A stretch of 64,000 nucleotides of DNA from Streptomyces sp. CA-210063 (GCF_024612015.1 NZ_CP102512.1:8556001-8620000); one strand, 5' to 3'. Positions 50,390 to 58,577 are shown, counted from the stretch's first letter. Program-made: numbers and translations. Notes: generated by a model not told the origin, from the sequence alone.

Positions 50390-51373
50390 CTACGCATCTC
50401 CTGGGGCAGGTGCCTGATACCGCGGGGCAATCGTCGTCCACACGTCCACGGCGGCGAGGTGGTAACGCATCGCTTCGAGGACGGCCGACAGTTGCTCACG
50501 ATCGTTGCCGTTCAGCTGCAGCTGTTCGCAGAGTGCCGGGAGTCGAGTGCTCTCGAGATACTCGTATTCCGACTGCCTGGCCGCACGCAGTCGGGTGACC
50601 AAGGCCGCGGCCTCGTCGACGGAGATGTCCAAGAACCTCGCGAATACGAGGACGAAGTTACACGTCTCGTCCTCCTTCTCGACCTCTCGGCGGTAGGAGC
50701 GGACGTCGTTGTACAGAGTTTGAAGGTCTGTCCAGGCGTCCATCAGCGCACGGAACGGACGGGACTGGCGCACGCGCGCCGGCACTTCCGCGGCTGCTAC
50801 GTGCTCGGCAAGGCAGATCCCGACGTGGCCGCCGAAGGAGCCGCGGCGGCGGACAAGGTACTCGGCAGGATCAGGGATTCGCCCAGTGCACATGCATTCC
50901 AGCTCCCAGCACTGCCCGTCGGCATATTCCATCACGGCGTTCAGCATGTTGCGTTTCCAAGCCGCCGACCGGGTTGGCGTCATCCGTAGCCATATGTCAG
51001 CGAGGGACCTCTCAATGGGGTGGTCCGGTATCGCGCGGGAGGTGCCGTCGAGCGGCATGAACGCAGAGAGCCGGTCGACCATGGCCCGCGCCCCTGTGAG
51101 GTCGCGCTCAGCTTTGAACGTCCGTACAAACAGCAGGTCGAGGGCGAACATCCACGCGTACAAGTGGTATGCCAGGAACAGCTCATCCTCTTCCGCGAAG
51201 GGATAGCACCACGCAGTGATATCGGCGAGTCCGATGGCCTCCCACTCGTCCGGGTCGGCCGCGAGGGGCAGGAGCCCCATGTTGTACGTCCACACGTCGC
51301 CGTCGCGATTCAGCAGGTCAACGCTCGGGTTCCCCTGCCATGTGTAAAGCGCTCGGAGCGAGGGTGTGCTCAT
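50390..51373 (-). CDS. Terpene synthase-like protein with degenerate Asp-rich motif
   Basis: A 327-residue class I terpene cyclase fold. The NSE motif is intact: NDVRSYRRE, with Asn222, Ser226 and Glu230. Arg176, the pyrophosphate sensor, is 46 residues before Asn222, and the C-terminal Arg-Tyr pair is 318-319. The first metal motif, normally DDxxD/E, reads LDLLFVR (Asp79 only). ATG 51373 has AGGAGATC eight bases upstream. Codon use is less G/C-rich than its neighbours. No prenyltransferase or P450 is adjacent. It may be an active cyclase with an unusual metal site, or a decayed one; the product is unknown. Confidence 0.8.
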   Translation of the reverse strand: MSTPSLRALYTWQGNPSVDLLNRDGDVWTYNMGLLPLAADPDEWEAIGLADITAWCYPFAEEDELFLAYHLYAWMFALDLLFVRTFKAERDLTGARAMVDRLSAFMPLDGTSRAIPDHPIERSLADIWLRMTPTRSAAWKRNMLNAVMEYADGQCWELECMCTGRIPDPAEYLVRRRGSFGGHVGICLAEHVAAAEVPARVRQSRPFRALMDAWTDLQTLYNDVRSYRREVEKEDETCNFVLVFARFLDISVDEAAALVTRLRAARQSEYEYLESTRLPALCEQLQLNGNDREQLSAVLEAMRYHLAAVDVWTTIAPRYQAPAPGDA

Positions 51374-51942
51374 CGTGCTGATCTCCTGTCGGGTATTCAA
51401 GAGCTGGCATGAGCGGTAACTCTCAGTCCATGGACTACGCGCTGTTCCGTACGCTGCGACCGCGGCGTGGCTGACTCGTGCATGAAGGGGGCTCGCCGGC
51501 TGAACCGGTCGAGCGGGGCCTCGGCGACCGGTGCGCCGGGGTGGCACCGTCGACCACACATTCCGGTGCGCCTGCGGCTTTAGTCAACTGTTCGAGGCAA
51601 ACTGGAGCTTGTGGAAGGCGCCGTCGCGCAGCAGCGCGAAGAGTGCCTCGGGCGGCACCCGGTCCCGTGTTCTGGGTGATCCACTGGATGGCCCGGCCGA
51701 CGGTGTGTGCATCCGGACACCACCTCCACGGGCCCGGGCACGACACCCTTTCATGCCGTCAATTCACCCTGAAAGACCCTTGCTTTGGACCATGCAATGG
51801 TATTCGGCGCTTGGAAAGGGCGCCCGGCCCCGGCGCATGGAGCTACCCCGGCGCATGCAGCGGCCCTGCACTCGCCGGATGCGCGGCTTCACACGCCGTC
51901 CAGTGTGCCGTCCGTGCGCTGTCCGATCTGGGACAACAAGGC
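51374..51942. other. 569-bp spacer with low codon bias and a possible short ORF
   Basis: No family is recognised here. On the minus strand a 56-codon frame (ATG 51754 to stop 51584) ends VPPEALFALLRDGAFHKLQF then ASNS, which looks more protein-like than its Arg/Gly-rich first half. Another frame just upstream reads VGRAIQWITQNTG, and the two would join by a frameshift. This may be the remnant of a small gene or a short peptide. The rest holds nothing I can support. Confidence 0.3.
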
Positions 51943-53508
51943 TTATTGTGGCGGCAATTGGGCCGGATCCGCGAGAGCCCGAGCAGGTTCCGCGGCAGAG
52001 CGCACGCGTCGCGAGCGCATCAGCCGGTACAGAACTCCGAGCACTACCGTGACCAGCAAGAACAGCACGGTGAACCACTGGAAGTACCAATGTCCACCCG
52101 CCGGGTCATAAACCGCCGCACGCGGCCAGGCCAGGTTGACGGTCATGAACAGGCCGTAGAGGAGGGCGAGGGCGTTGACGGGGACGCCCCAGCGGCCGAG
52201 GGAGAAGAGGGGCTTGCCGGTCTCGTCGGTGCCGTCCGAGGCGAAAGTGCCCTTCAGGCGCCGTACGAGGAGCGGGCCGGTGACCATCGCGTAGGCGAGG
52301 TAGAGCATCACGATGCAGGTGGTGCCGATGGCCAGGAACGCCTCGGGTGAGGCGAAGTTGAGGAGCAGGAGGGCGGCGGCGAGGAGGCCGACGACCACGG
52401 CGGGGGCGGTGGGCATGCCGGTGCGCGCGTTGACCTTGGCGAGCCGCCCGGCGAAGGGGAGCTGGCCGTCGCGGGCCATCGAGAAGAGCATGCGGCAGGC
52501 CGACGTCTGGATCGCGAGCGTGGCCACGGTGATCGCCACCACCACGTCCGCGAGCAGGAAGCGGCCCAGTCCGTCGCCGAGGCTGCTGGTCAGGACGTAG
52601 CTCAGGCCCTCCACACCCAGCCTGCCGTCGGTGAGGCTGGGCGCGGCGAGCAGGCCGGCGAGGACGAGGAGGCCGCCGAGCAGACCGGCCGCGCCGAGTG
52701 CCGTGAGGATCGTACGGGGCGCGGTGCGGCGGGGGTGGTGGGTCTCCTCGCTCATCTCGCCCGCGCTGTCGAAGCCGATCATCACGTACGCCGCCATGAA
52801 CGAGCCCACGAGGAGGGCGCCGAGGAGGTCGGTGCTGCCCTCGGCGGTGTGGAAGGTGATGCCGGGGGAACGCTCGGAGTGGGTGAGGAGCAGGACGACG
52901 ATCAGGATCGCGCCGATGATCTCGGCGGTGACGCCGACCCGGTTGACCACGGACAGCACCCGGTTGTCGAGGAGGTTCACGACCGTGGTGAGGACCAGCA
53001 GGATCACGCCCAGGACGGCCGCGTTCGCCGCACCCGTGGCCGAGGTGGGTGTCGGGTCGCCGCCGACGAGCTGGAAGCCCGACCAGATCGCGGGCATCAC
53101 CATCTGCAGCGCGAGCGCGGCCGCCGCGACCACCACGATCTGTCCGATCACCATGATCCAGCCGGCGAACCAGCCGAACGTCTGGGTGGACAGCCGCGAG
53201 GACCACTGGTAGATCGCGCCCGATATCGGATAGCGCGCCGCCAGCTCCGCGAAGCACGCGGCCACCAGCAGCTGGCCGATCAGCACCGCCGGCCAGGTCC
53301 AGAAGAAGACCGGGCCGCCGAACGCGTACCCGAAGGCGAAGAACTGGAAGACGGTCGTGAGGACCGAGATGAAGGAGAAACCGGCGGCGAACGAGGCGTA
53401 TCTGTTCAGGCTGCGGTGCAGCTCCTGGCGGTAGCCGAACTCGGTCAGGGAACGGTCGTCGGGGGAGTGGGGTGGTTCCGGTCGGACATCGGGGGCGGTG
53501 CTCGTCAT
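51943..53508 (-). CDS. APC-family amino acid permease
   Basis: A 521-residue inner-membrane transporter with about 12 hydrophobic segments. The N-terminal region SLTEFGYRQELHRSLNRYASFAAGFSFISVLTTVFQFFAFGYAFGGP and AARYPISGAIYQWSSRLST mark the APC (amino acid/polyamine/choline) type; GFDSAGEMSEETHHPRRTAPR is a further signature. Permeases of this subtype are often annotated as urea carboxylase-related. ATG 53508 has only a weak AGCAGG site. About 56-100 bp upstream are copies of the same operator half-sites as at the carboxylase operon, so it may import that pathway's nitrogen substrate. Confidence 0.9.
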   Translation of the reverse strand: MTSTAPDVRPEPPHSPDDRSLTEFGYRQELHRSLNRYASFAAGFSFISVLTTVFQFFAFGYAFGGPVFFWTWPAVLIGQLLVAACFAELAARYPISGAIYQWSSRLSTQTFGWFAGWIMVIGQIVVVAAAALALQMVMPAIWSGFQLVGGDPTPTSATGAANAAVLGVILLVLTTVVNLLDNRVLSVVNRVGVTAEIIGAILIVVLLLTHSERSPGITFHTAEGSTDLLGALLVGSFMAAYVMIGFDSAGEMSEETHHPRRTAPRTILTALGAAGLLGGLLVLAGLLAAPSLTDGRLGVEGLSYVLTSSLGDGLGRFLLADVVVAITVATLAIQTSACRMLFSMARDGQLPFAGRLAKVNARTGMPTAPAVVVGLLAAALLLLNFASPEAFLAIGTTCIVMLYLAYAMVTGPLLVRRLKGTFASDGTDETGKPLFSLGRWGVPVNALALLYGLFMTVNLAWPRAAVYDPAGGHWYFQWFTVLFLLVTVVLGVLYRLMRSRRVRSAAEPARALADPAQLPPQ

Positions 53509-53563
53509 GGCGGCAACCTGCTTTCGCAACAAGCGGCGCGAGCTTTCGCGCGAGAGCGGCGCG

Positions 53564-53610
53564 AATTCCTGTCGGGCGACAGAAATTGGGGAGTGGCGAC
53601 AGAAATTAGG
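53564..53610. promoter_or_regulatory. Second TetR-type operator, with duplicated half-site
   Basis: AATTCCTGTCG-GG-CGACAGAAATT (53564-53587) is an inverted repeat with one mismatch and the same half-sites as at 43521. The right half is repeated: CGACAGAAATTGGG (53577) and CGACAGAAATTAGG (53597) are exactly 20 bp apart, about two helical turns. It lies between the permease and the divergent N-formylglutamate amidohydrolase. Confidence 0.7.
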
Positions 53611-53620
53611 GGAGTCCTGT

Positions 53621-53639
53621 GTCGCGTGTGTCACGCGAC
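53621..53639. promoter_or_regulatory. 19-bp palindrome in the permease/amidohydrolase spacer
   Basis: GTCGCGTG-TGT-CACGCGAC is a perfect 8-bp inverted repeat, 130 bp upstream of the amidohydrolase start and 11 bp beyond the TetR-type half-site. It could be a second regulator's operator. Confidence 0.4.
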
Positions 53640-53768
53640 CGTGTCCGGGGCGGGCCCAAATCCTCACGACTTTTTCAGGGTGGGCAGTTGGGGGCAAGGG
53701 AGGGGAGCGAGGAGGTGTCGTCGAGCGGCACGCCCCACACCGCAGACCCCCACAGCGAGGATCCCCGG

Positions 53769-54584
53769 ATGAACGACGCGTCGCCCTCCTACCGGTTCCT
53801 TCCGGGCGCGCCGGAGTCCCCCGTGCTCCTGCACGTGCCGCACAGCTCACGGGTGATCCCGGCGGCCGTACGGGACGGGATCGTCCTCGACGACGCCGCG
53901 CTGGAACGGGAGTTGGACCACATCACCGACGGGCACACGGACCGGATCGCCGAGCAGGCCGCCGACCGGTCGGCCGTGCGCCCCTGGCGGTTCGTCAACC
54001 AGCTGTCCCGTCTCGTGATCGATCCGGAGCGGTTCCCGGACGAGCGGGAGGAGATGCTGGCCGTGGGGATGGGTGCCGTCTATACGAGGACCACGCACGG
54101 GGAGGTGCTCCGCGCGGCCGGCCCGGACGGCCTGCCACTCGGCGGACAGCCGCTCATCGACGGTTACTTCCACCCGTACGCCGACGCCATGACCGACGCC
54201 GTGACGGATCGCCTCGATGCCGTCGGCCGGGCCGTGGTCATCGACGTCCACTCCTACCCGACCGGGCCCCTGCCCTACGAGCTCCACGGCGACGGCCCTC
54301 GCCCGCCCGTCTGCCTGGGCAGCGACGCCTTCCACACCCCGCCCGGCCTGCTGGGCGCCGCCGAGGACGCGTTCGCCGGTTTCGGCGGCACCGGCGTCAA
54401 CAGCCCGTTCGGGGGCGCGTACGTCCCGCTGACGTACTACGGGCACGACCGCCGGGTGACCGCCCTGATGATCGAGATCCGCCGGGATGTCTACATGGCG
54501 GAGCCGGGCGGGGCTGCGGGGCCGGGGCTGGGCCGACTCGCGGACGCGCTGGCCCGGTTGGTGGACGTACTCACGAGCGCCTGA
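53769..54584 (+). CDS. N-formylglutamate amidohydrolase family protein
   Basis: A 271-residue hydrolase that would release formate from N-formyl amino acids such as N-formylglutamate. Conserved stretches are VLLHVPHSSRVIP, ELDHITDGHTDRIAEQA, RFVNQLSRLVIDPERF and VIDVHSYPTGPLP, which carry the metal-binding His and Asp residues, plus ALMIEIRRDVY. ATG 53769 has GAGG eight bases upstream; the frame is open 50 codons further up. It is divergent from the APC permease and shares its regulatory spacer. The stop overlaps the convergent serine hydrolase stop by 14 bp. Its link to carboxylase metabolism is inferred from the operator. Confidence 0.88.
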   Translation: MNDASPSYRFLPGAPESPVLLHVPHSSRVIPAAVRDGIVLDDAALERELDHITDGHTDRIAEQAADRSAVRPWRFVNQLSRLVIDPERFPDEREEMLAVGMGAVYTRTTHGEVLRAAGPDGLPLGGQPLIDGYFHPYADAMTDAVTDRLDAVGRAVVIDVHSYPTGPLPYELHGDGPRPPVCLGSDAFHTPPGLLGAAEDAFAGFGGTGVNSPFGGAYVPLTYYGHDRRVTALMIEIRRDVYMAEPGGAAGPGLGRLADALARLVDVLTSA

Positions 54585-56205
54585 ACGTCCCCAACCCGGT
54601 CTCGTCGAACGCCTCGATCGTCACCTCGGTGGCCTTGCCGTTCGCGTCGCCCTTGAAGGTGACGCCGGAGGGGCCGCTCGCGTTCTCGCCCACCGTTTCG
54701 AAGAAGTACGTGTCGCCGGCGTAGTGGGTCAGGCGGAAGGTCATGGGTTTGGGGCCGAGGCGCATGGTCAGGTCGCCGCCGGTTTTCGTGACGGTGAGGG
54801 GGCCGTAGTACGCGTTGGTGTAGGTGCCCGTGTAGGTGGCGTCGGCGCGGGCGTCGGAGGCGTCCTCCGGGGGCTTGCCGTAGTCGGTGGGGGAGCGGGA
54901 CTTCTGGGCCTCCTGCTCATAGAGCCGGCCGGCCAGGTCCAGCCAGTCCTCGGTCGGCTTGCCGTGCTGGGCCGTGTCGAGGAAGTCCAGGGAGACGGCG
55001 TCGGCGAGGCCGACGGGTTCGCCGTTGGTGAGGACGGCGATGCCGAGCTGTTCGCCGGGCAGCATCATGACGTTGGTGTTGGCGCCGAGGGCGAAGGCCC
55101 CGGAGTGGCTGAGGCGGAGGCGGCCCAGGTCGTCGTAGGAGACGTTCCAGCCGAGGCCGTAGAAGCCGGCGCGGCCCGCCGGGGCGGGCGGCGGCTGGGA
55201 GACGATCTCGGGGACGTGGGTGCGTTCGAGGGGGTCGGCGGCGATGACACGGTCGCCGTCCAGCTCGCCGTTCGCGAGCTGGAGCCGCAGCCAGAGGGAG
55301 AGGTCGCGGACCGTGGAGCTCGCACCGCCGGCCGGGGACTGGGCGTCGGCGTCCCGGACGTGCCTCGCCTCCCAGGTGCCGGTGCCGGTGCCGGTGCCGG
55401 TGTCATCGTCGCCGGTGTCGCCGTCGCGGACGTGCGCGAAGGCCTTGTCGGTCGCGGCCTCGTAGTCGTTGAAGCGGGAGCTGGTGGCGTCCATGCCGGC
55501 CGGCTTGTAGAGCGTGTCCTCGGCGAGCTTCTCCCAGCTCGTCCCGGCGGCGTCGGCGACGGCCTCGCCCGCCGCCGTGACGCCGAAGTTGGTGTAGGCG
55601 TAGCTCGCGCGGAACGGCGTCAGGGGCTCCAGGCGGAGGTGTTCGAGGACGTAGTCGCGGTCGTAGCCGAGGTCCTCCAGGAGATCCCCGGCGTGGTCGG
55701 GGAGGCCGCTGCGGTGGGAGAAGAGGTCCGCGATGGTGACGTGGTCGGTCACCCAGGGGTCCTTCAGGGCGAAGGACGGGAGGTGCTCGGACACCGGGTC
55801 GTCCCAGTCGACGGTCTTGTCGCCGACGGCCCCGGCGACGACGGTCGAGGCCAGTGGCTTCGACAGGGAGGCCAGCTGGAACACCGTGTCGGGGCCGACC
55901 TCGGCGTCCTGGCCGACATGCCGCTTGCCGTAGCCGTCCAGGTGGACGACCCGGTCCTGGTACACGACGGCCACCGCGACGCCCGGCACCCCGGTCCGGT
56001 CCATGCCGCGCTCGACGATGCCGTCCAGGGCGTCGACCGCCCGGTCGACGTCCTCCTGGGTCAGCTGGGGCGGCGGCTGCGGCGGGGGAGCCGCCGAGAC
56101 GGTGCCGATGCCGTACGGGACACAGCCGAGGACGAGGAGCGAGGCGAGGGCCGTCGCGCCCCGGGTCCTGCTTCGGTGGTGTGTCCTCGCGTGCCGAACA
56201 CCCAT
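54571..56205 (-). CDS. Secreted serine hydrolase of the beta-lactamase/D-Ala-D-Ala carboxypeptidase fold
   Basis: A 544-residue exported penicillin-binding-like esterase or peptidase. The signal peptide (TALASLLVLGCVPYG) includes a possible lipobox ending at Cys28. The catalytic Ser113-x-x-Lys116 lies in QLASLSKPLAS, YTN in SYAYTNFG, and HSG in LRLSHSGAF. A C-terminal beta domain (about 460-544) follows. A hexanucleotide run (CCGGTG repeats, about 55377-55405) encodes a DDDTGTGTGTGTW linker, a likely slippage site. ATG 56205 was chosen as nearest to the signal peptide; the ribosome site is weak. The substrate is unknown. Confidence 0.88.
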   Translation of the reverse strand: MGVRHARTHHRSRTRGATALASLLVLGCVPYGIGTVSAAPPPQPPPQLTQEDVDRAVDALDGIVERGMDRTGVPGVAVAVVYQDRVVHLDGYGKRHVGQDAEVGPDTVFQLASLSKPLASTVVAGAVGDKTVDWDDPVSEHLPSFALKDPWVTDHVTIADLFSHRSGLPDHAGDLLEDLGYDRDYVLEHLRLEPLTPFRASYAYTNFGVTAAGEAVADAAGTSWEKLAEDTLYKPAGMDATSSRFNDYEAATDKAFAHVRDGDTGDDDTGTGTGTGTWEARHVRDADAQSPAGGASSTVRDLSLWLRLQLANGELDGDRVIAADPLERTHVPEIVSQPPPAPAGRAGFYGLGWNVSYDDLGRLRLSHSGAFALGANTNVMMLPGEQLGIAVLTNGEPVGLADAVSLDFLDTAQHGKPTEDWLDLAGRLYEQEAQKSRSPTDYGKPPEDASDARADATYTGTYTNAYYGPLTVTKTGGDLTMRLGPKPMTFRLTHYAGDTYFFETVGENASGPSGVTFKGDANGKATEVTIEAFDETGLGTFRRS

Positions 56206-56270
56206 GTGTTCATTCAAACGGGTGAGCCGGGCTTTGTCCTGTGGAGGACGGGGCCCGGCCGCCGGGGGGC

Positions 56271-56461
56271 ACGCGGGTGGGAGGTGGGAGTCGTCCGAGG
56301 TCACGCGGGTGGGAGGTGGGAGTCTCCGGAGGTCACGCGAGTGGGAGGTGGGAGTCTCCGGAGGTCACGGGGTGGGAGGTGGGAGTCGTCCGAGGTCACG
56401 GGGTGGGAGGTGGGGGTCGCCCGAGGCCTCAGGCTCGGATGTCGGAGTCGTCCGATGCCTC
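56271..56461. repeat. Tandem repeat array A, 32-bp period, about six copies
   Basis: Units start at 56271, 56303, 56335, 56367, 56398 and about 56430. The shared core is GGGAGGTGGGAGTC then TCCGAGGTCACG. Copies 1-5 differ at a few positions; copy 6 is more diverged (GGATGTCGGAGTCGTCCGAT). The period is not a multiple of three, so no conserved protein is encoded. It lies upstream of the serine hydrolase. Confidence 0.8.
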
Positions 56462-56469
56462 GGCGGTCG

Positions 56470-56590
56470 GATCGCCGCCCGGCCGCCGAGGCTGCGTGGG
56501 GCAGCCGCCACGGCCGCGCAAGGCTGTGTGGTTCAGCCGCCACAGCCGCGCAAAGCTGTGAGGGTCAGCCGCCGCAGTCGTGCGAGGCGG
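56470..56590. repeat. Tandem repeat array B, 32-bp period, about three and a half copies
   Basis: Units CAGCCGCCACGGCCGCGCAA... begin at 56502, 56534 and 56566, with a degenerate copy before (about 56470). The sequence differs from array A, but the 32-bp period and phase continue from it, so about ten units of 32 bp fill 56271-56590. Confidence 0.7.
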
Positions 56591-56629
56591 CGCTTCCCCG
56601 ATCGCCCCGATCACCCCGGTCGTCCGACG

Positions 56630-57475
56630 TCACGCCGTCGCGGACACGCCATCCTGTTCCGCCTCGACGCGCGCGTTCCACTCCTTCTTCGCGGCCTGCC
56701 AGCCGTCCTCGTCGTGGCCGAGGCGCCAGTAGCCGGAGACGGACAAGTCCTCGCGCGGGACGGAGAGTTCGACGCGCAGCAGTCGGCGCAGCTCCTTCAC
56801 GAAGCCCGCCTCGCCGTGGACGAAGGCGTGCAGCCGGCCCTCGGGGAACTCCAGCGCGCGTACGGCCTCGACGAGGGCGGCGCCGATGGGACGGTCGCCG
56901 CGGTGCAGCCAGACGACGTCCACATCGGAGTTGATCTTCTGCTCCTCCTCGGGACCGGCGACCTCGACGAGCGCGTGGACCCGGGCGCCGTCGGGAAGGG
57001 CCTCCAGGGAGGCGCCGATCGCGGGCAGGGCGCTCTCGTCGCCGACGAGCAGATGCCAGTCGGCCTCCGGGTTGGGCGCGTAGGCACCGCCCGGGCCCAG
57101 GAAACGGACCAGCTCGCCCGGCTGGACGCGGGTCGCCCAGGGACCGGCGAGACCCTCGTCGCCGTGGAGCACGAAGTCGATGGTCAGCTCGCGCAGTCCG
57201 GGATCCCAGGCCCGCACGGTGTACGTCCGGGTCACCGGCCACTGGTCCCGGGGGAACTCCGCACGGATCCGCTCCAGGTCGAAGGGCTCCGGATACGTCA
57301 TGCCCTCGGGGCCGAACAGGAGCTTCACATAATGGTCGGTGCTGCCGCGCGGGGAGAACTCCGCGAGGCCGTCGCCCCCCAGCACGACGCGCTGCATGTG
57401 CGGGGTGAGCCGCTCTGTGCGGACGACTCGCCCGGAGTGGGGCTTCGGGGTCCTGCGTACCGGACGCTCTGCCAT
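56630..57475 (-). CDS. Siderophore-interacting protein (ferric-siderophore reductase)
   Basis: A 281-residue FAD-binding SIP/ViuB-family reductase that frees iron from ferric siderophores in the cytoplasm using NAD(P)H or ferredoxin. Landmarks are RTERLTPHMQRVVLGGDGL, HYVKLLF, the FAD motif RTYTVRAWDPGLRELTIDFVLHGDEGLAGPWA, VRFLGPGGAY, LLVGDESALPAIGASLEALP and FVHGEAGFVKELRRLLR. ATG 57475. An iron-box-like sequence overlaps its promoter region, so repression by a DtxR-type regulator when iron is plentiful is expected. No siderophore transport genes are adjacent. Confidence 0.93.
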   Translation of the reverse strand: MAERPVRRTPKPHSGRVVRTERLTPHMQRVVLGGDGLAEFSPRGSTDHYVKLLFGPEGMTYPEPFDLERIRAEFPRDQWPVTRTYTVRAWDPGLRELTIDFVLHGDEGLAGPWATRVQPGELVRFLGPGGAYAPNPEADWHLLVGDESALPAIGASLEALPDGARVHALVEVAGPEEEQKINSDVDVVWLHRGDRPIGAALVEAVRALEFPEGRLHAFVHGEAGFVKELRRLLRVELSVPREDLSVSGYWRLGHDEDGWQAAKKEWNARVEAEQDGVSATA

Positions 57476-57491
57476 GACGGCCTCCCAAGTA

Positions 57492-57513
57492 CCTACTAAG
57501 GCTTACCTAAGTT
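57492..57513 (-). promoter_or_regulatory. Iron box (DmdR/IdeR-type) upstream of the siderophore reductase
   Basis: CTAAGGCTTACCTAAGTTAG around 57496-57513 contains GCTTACCTAA, nine of ten bases of the IdeR/DmdR half-site GCTAACCTAA; the other half (AAGGCTTA) is looser. It lies about 20 bp upstream of the start codon. Confidence 0.55.
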
Positions 57514-57529
57514 AGCATCTCCCCCTGTT

Positions 57530-57555
57530 GTACACCTCATGCTTGAGAGGTGTAC
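57530..57555. terminator. Hairpin in the exonuclease/siderophore-reductase spacer
   Basis: GTACACCTC-N8-GAGGTGTAC is a perfect 9-bp stem, about 95 bp after the exonuclease stop on the minus strand. It may be a terminator or an operator. Confidence 0.5.
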
Positions 57556-57624
57556 GCGGACTTCATGGTGTGAATCGCGCCTCAAAGCCCTCACCACCGA
57601 AGTGTCTCCCCACCCTCCGGCGTG

Positions 57625-57643
57625 CGCCCCGCCCGGGGGGGCG
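57625..57643 (-). terminator. Terminator after the 5'-3' exonuclease gene
   Basis: CGCCCC (57625-57630) pairs with GGGGCG (57638-57643) in a G/C-rich hairpin 7 bp after the exonuclease stop. Confidence 0.5.
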
Positions 57644-57649
57644 TCCACC

Positions 57650-58570
57650 TCACGCCTGCAGCGTCGTGAGCAACCGCTGCAGCGATCCCCCGAGGCCCCA
57701 GCGCGCCGCGAGCTCCTCCAGCGCCGCCGGATCTCGCGGCGCGCGCGGCAGCGCCGTGTCGACCTCCGGCAACGGTACGTCGGCCGCCACCTGGACGACC
57801 GTGGGTGCGACCGCGACATAAGGTCGCGCCTCGTCGAGTCTCTTGCGCTGTGACGGCGTCAGCTTGGCCGCCGGGTCGTCGACCGCGGCCATGATCCCGG
57901 CCAGGTCGCCGAACTGGTCGAGGAGTTTCGCGGCCGTCTTCTCGCCGATGCCGGGCACACCCGGCAGACCGTCGCTCGGGTCGCCGCGCAGCAGGGCCAG
58001 ATCCGCGTACCCGCGGCCGTCCACGCCATACTTCTCGCGCAGCCATGCCTCGTCGGTCAGCTGCAGCGAGCCCACGCCCTTCAGCGGGTACAGCACACGC
58101 ACGCCGCGCCCGTCGTCGACCAGCTGGTACAGGTCGCGGTCGCCGGTGACGATGTCGACCGGGTCCTTCGCTCGGGCCGTGAAGGTGCCGATCACATCGT
58201 CCGCCTCGTACCCGGCGACGCCCACGCGCGCGATGCCGAGCGCGTCCAGCACCTCCTCGATGACCGGCACCTGCGGCGACAGCGTGTCCGGCACCTCCTC
58301 CTCGTCCGGGCCGACCTCGTGCTCCTCGGCGACGCGGTGCGCCTTGTAGGAGGGGATCAGGTCGACCCGCCACTGCGGGCGCCAGTCCGCGTCCATGCAT
58401 GCCACCAGGTCCGTCGGCCGGTGGTCCCGGACCAGGCGGTCGATGAATTCGAGCAGCCCGCGCACGGCGTTCACCGGGGTGCCGTCCGGGGCCTTCACGG
58501 AGTCCGGTACCCCGAAGTAGGCGCGGAAGTACAGGGAGGCGGTGTCGAGGAGCATCAGGCGTCGGGTCAC
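57650..58570 (-). CDS. 5'-3' exonuclease (FEN/Pol I N-domain-like)
   Basis: A 306-residue nuclease like the N-terminal domain of DNA polymerase I. Metal-binding acids are in LMLLDTASLYFRAYF, LVACMDADWRPQWR, GYEADDVIGT and VDIVTGDRDLYQLV. The helix-hairpin-helix motif is GLPGVPGIGEKTAAKLLDQFG. The expected role is flap or RNA-primer removal and repair. GTG 58570 was chosen because it lies 7 nt past a -10-like CATGAT and gives the common MTRRLMLLDTAS-type start; ATG 58579 and 58582 lack ribosome sites. A damage-type promoter is likely. Confidence 0.9.
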   Translation of the reverse strand: MTRRLMLLDTASLYFRAYFGVPDSVKAPDGTPVNAVRGLLEFIDRLVRDHRPTDLVACMDADWRPQWRVDLIPSYKAHRVAEEHEVGPDEEEVPDTLSPQVPVIEEVLDALGIARVGVAGYEADDVIGTFTARAKDPVDIVTGDRDLYQLVDDGRGVRVLYPLKGVGSLQLTDEAWLREKYGVDGRGYADLALLRGDPSDGLPGVPGIGEKTAAKLLDQFGDLAGIMAAVDDPAAKLTPSQRKRLDEARPYVAVAPTVVQVAADVPLPEVDTALPRAPRDPAALEELAARWGLGGSLQRLLTTLQA

Positions 58571-58577
58571 GCCCCGC

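Noticed and set aside
51478..52350. A 290-codon plus-strand frame in the terpene synthase/permease spacer
   Set aside because: Its 3' half is antisense to the permease, and composition and codon use show no coding signal.
56271..56590. CRISPR array
   Set aside because: The 32-bp units abut with no unique spacers and there are no cas genes. The nearby PD-(D/E)XK nuclease is 43 kb away and AddB-like.
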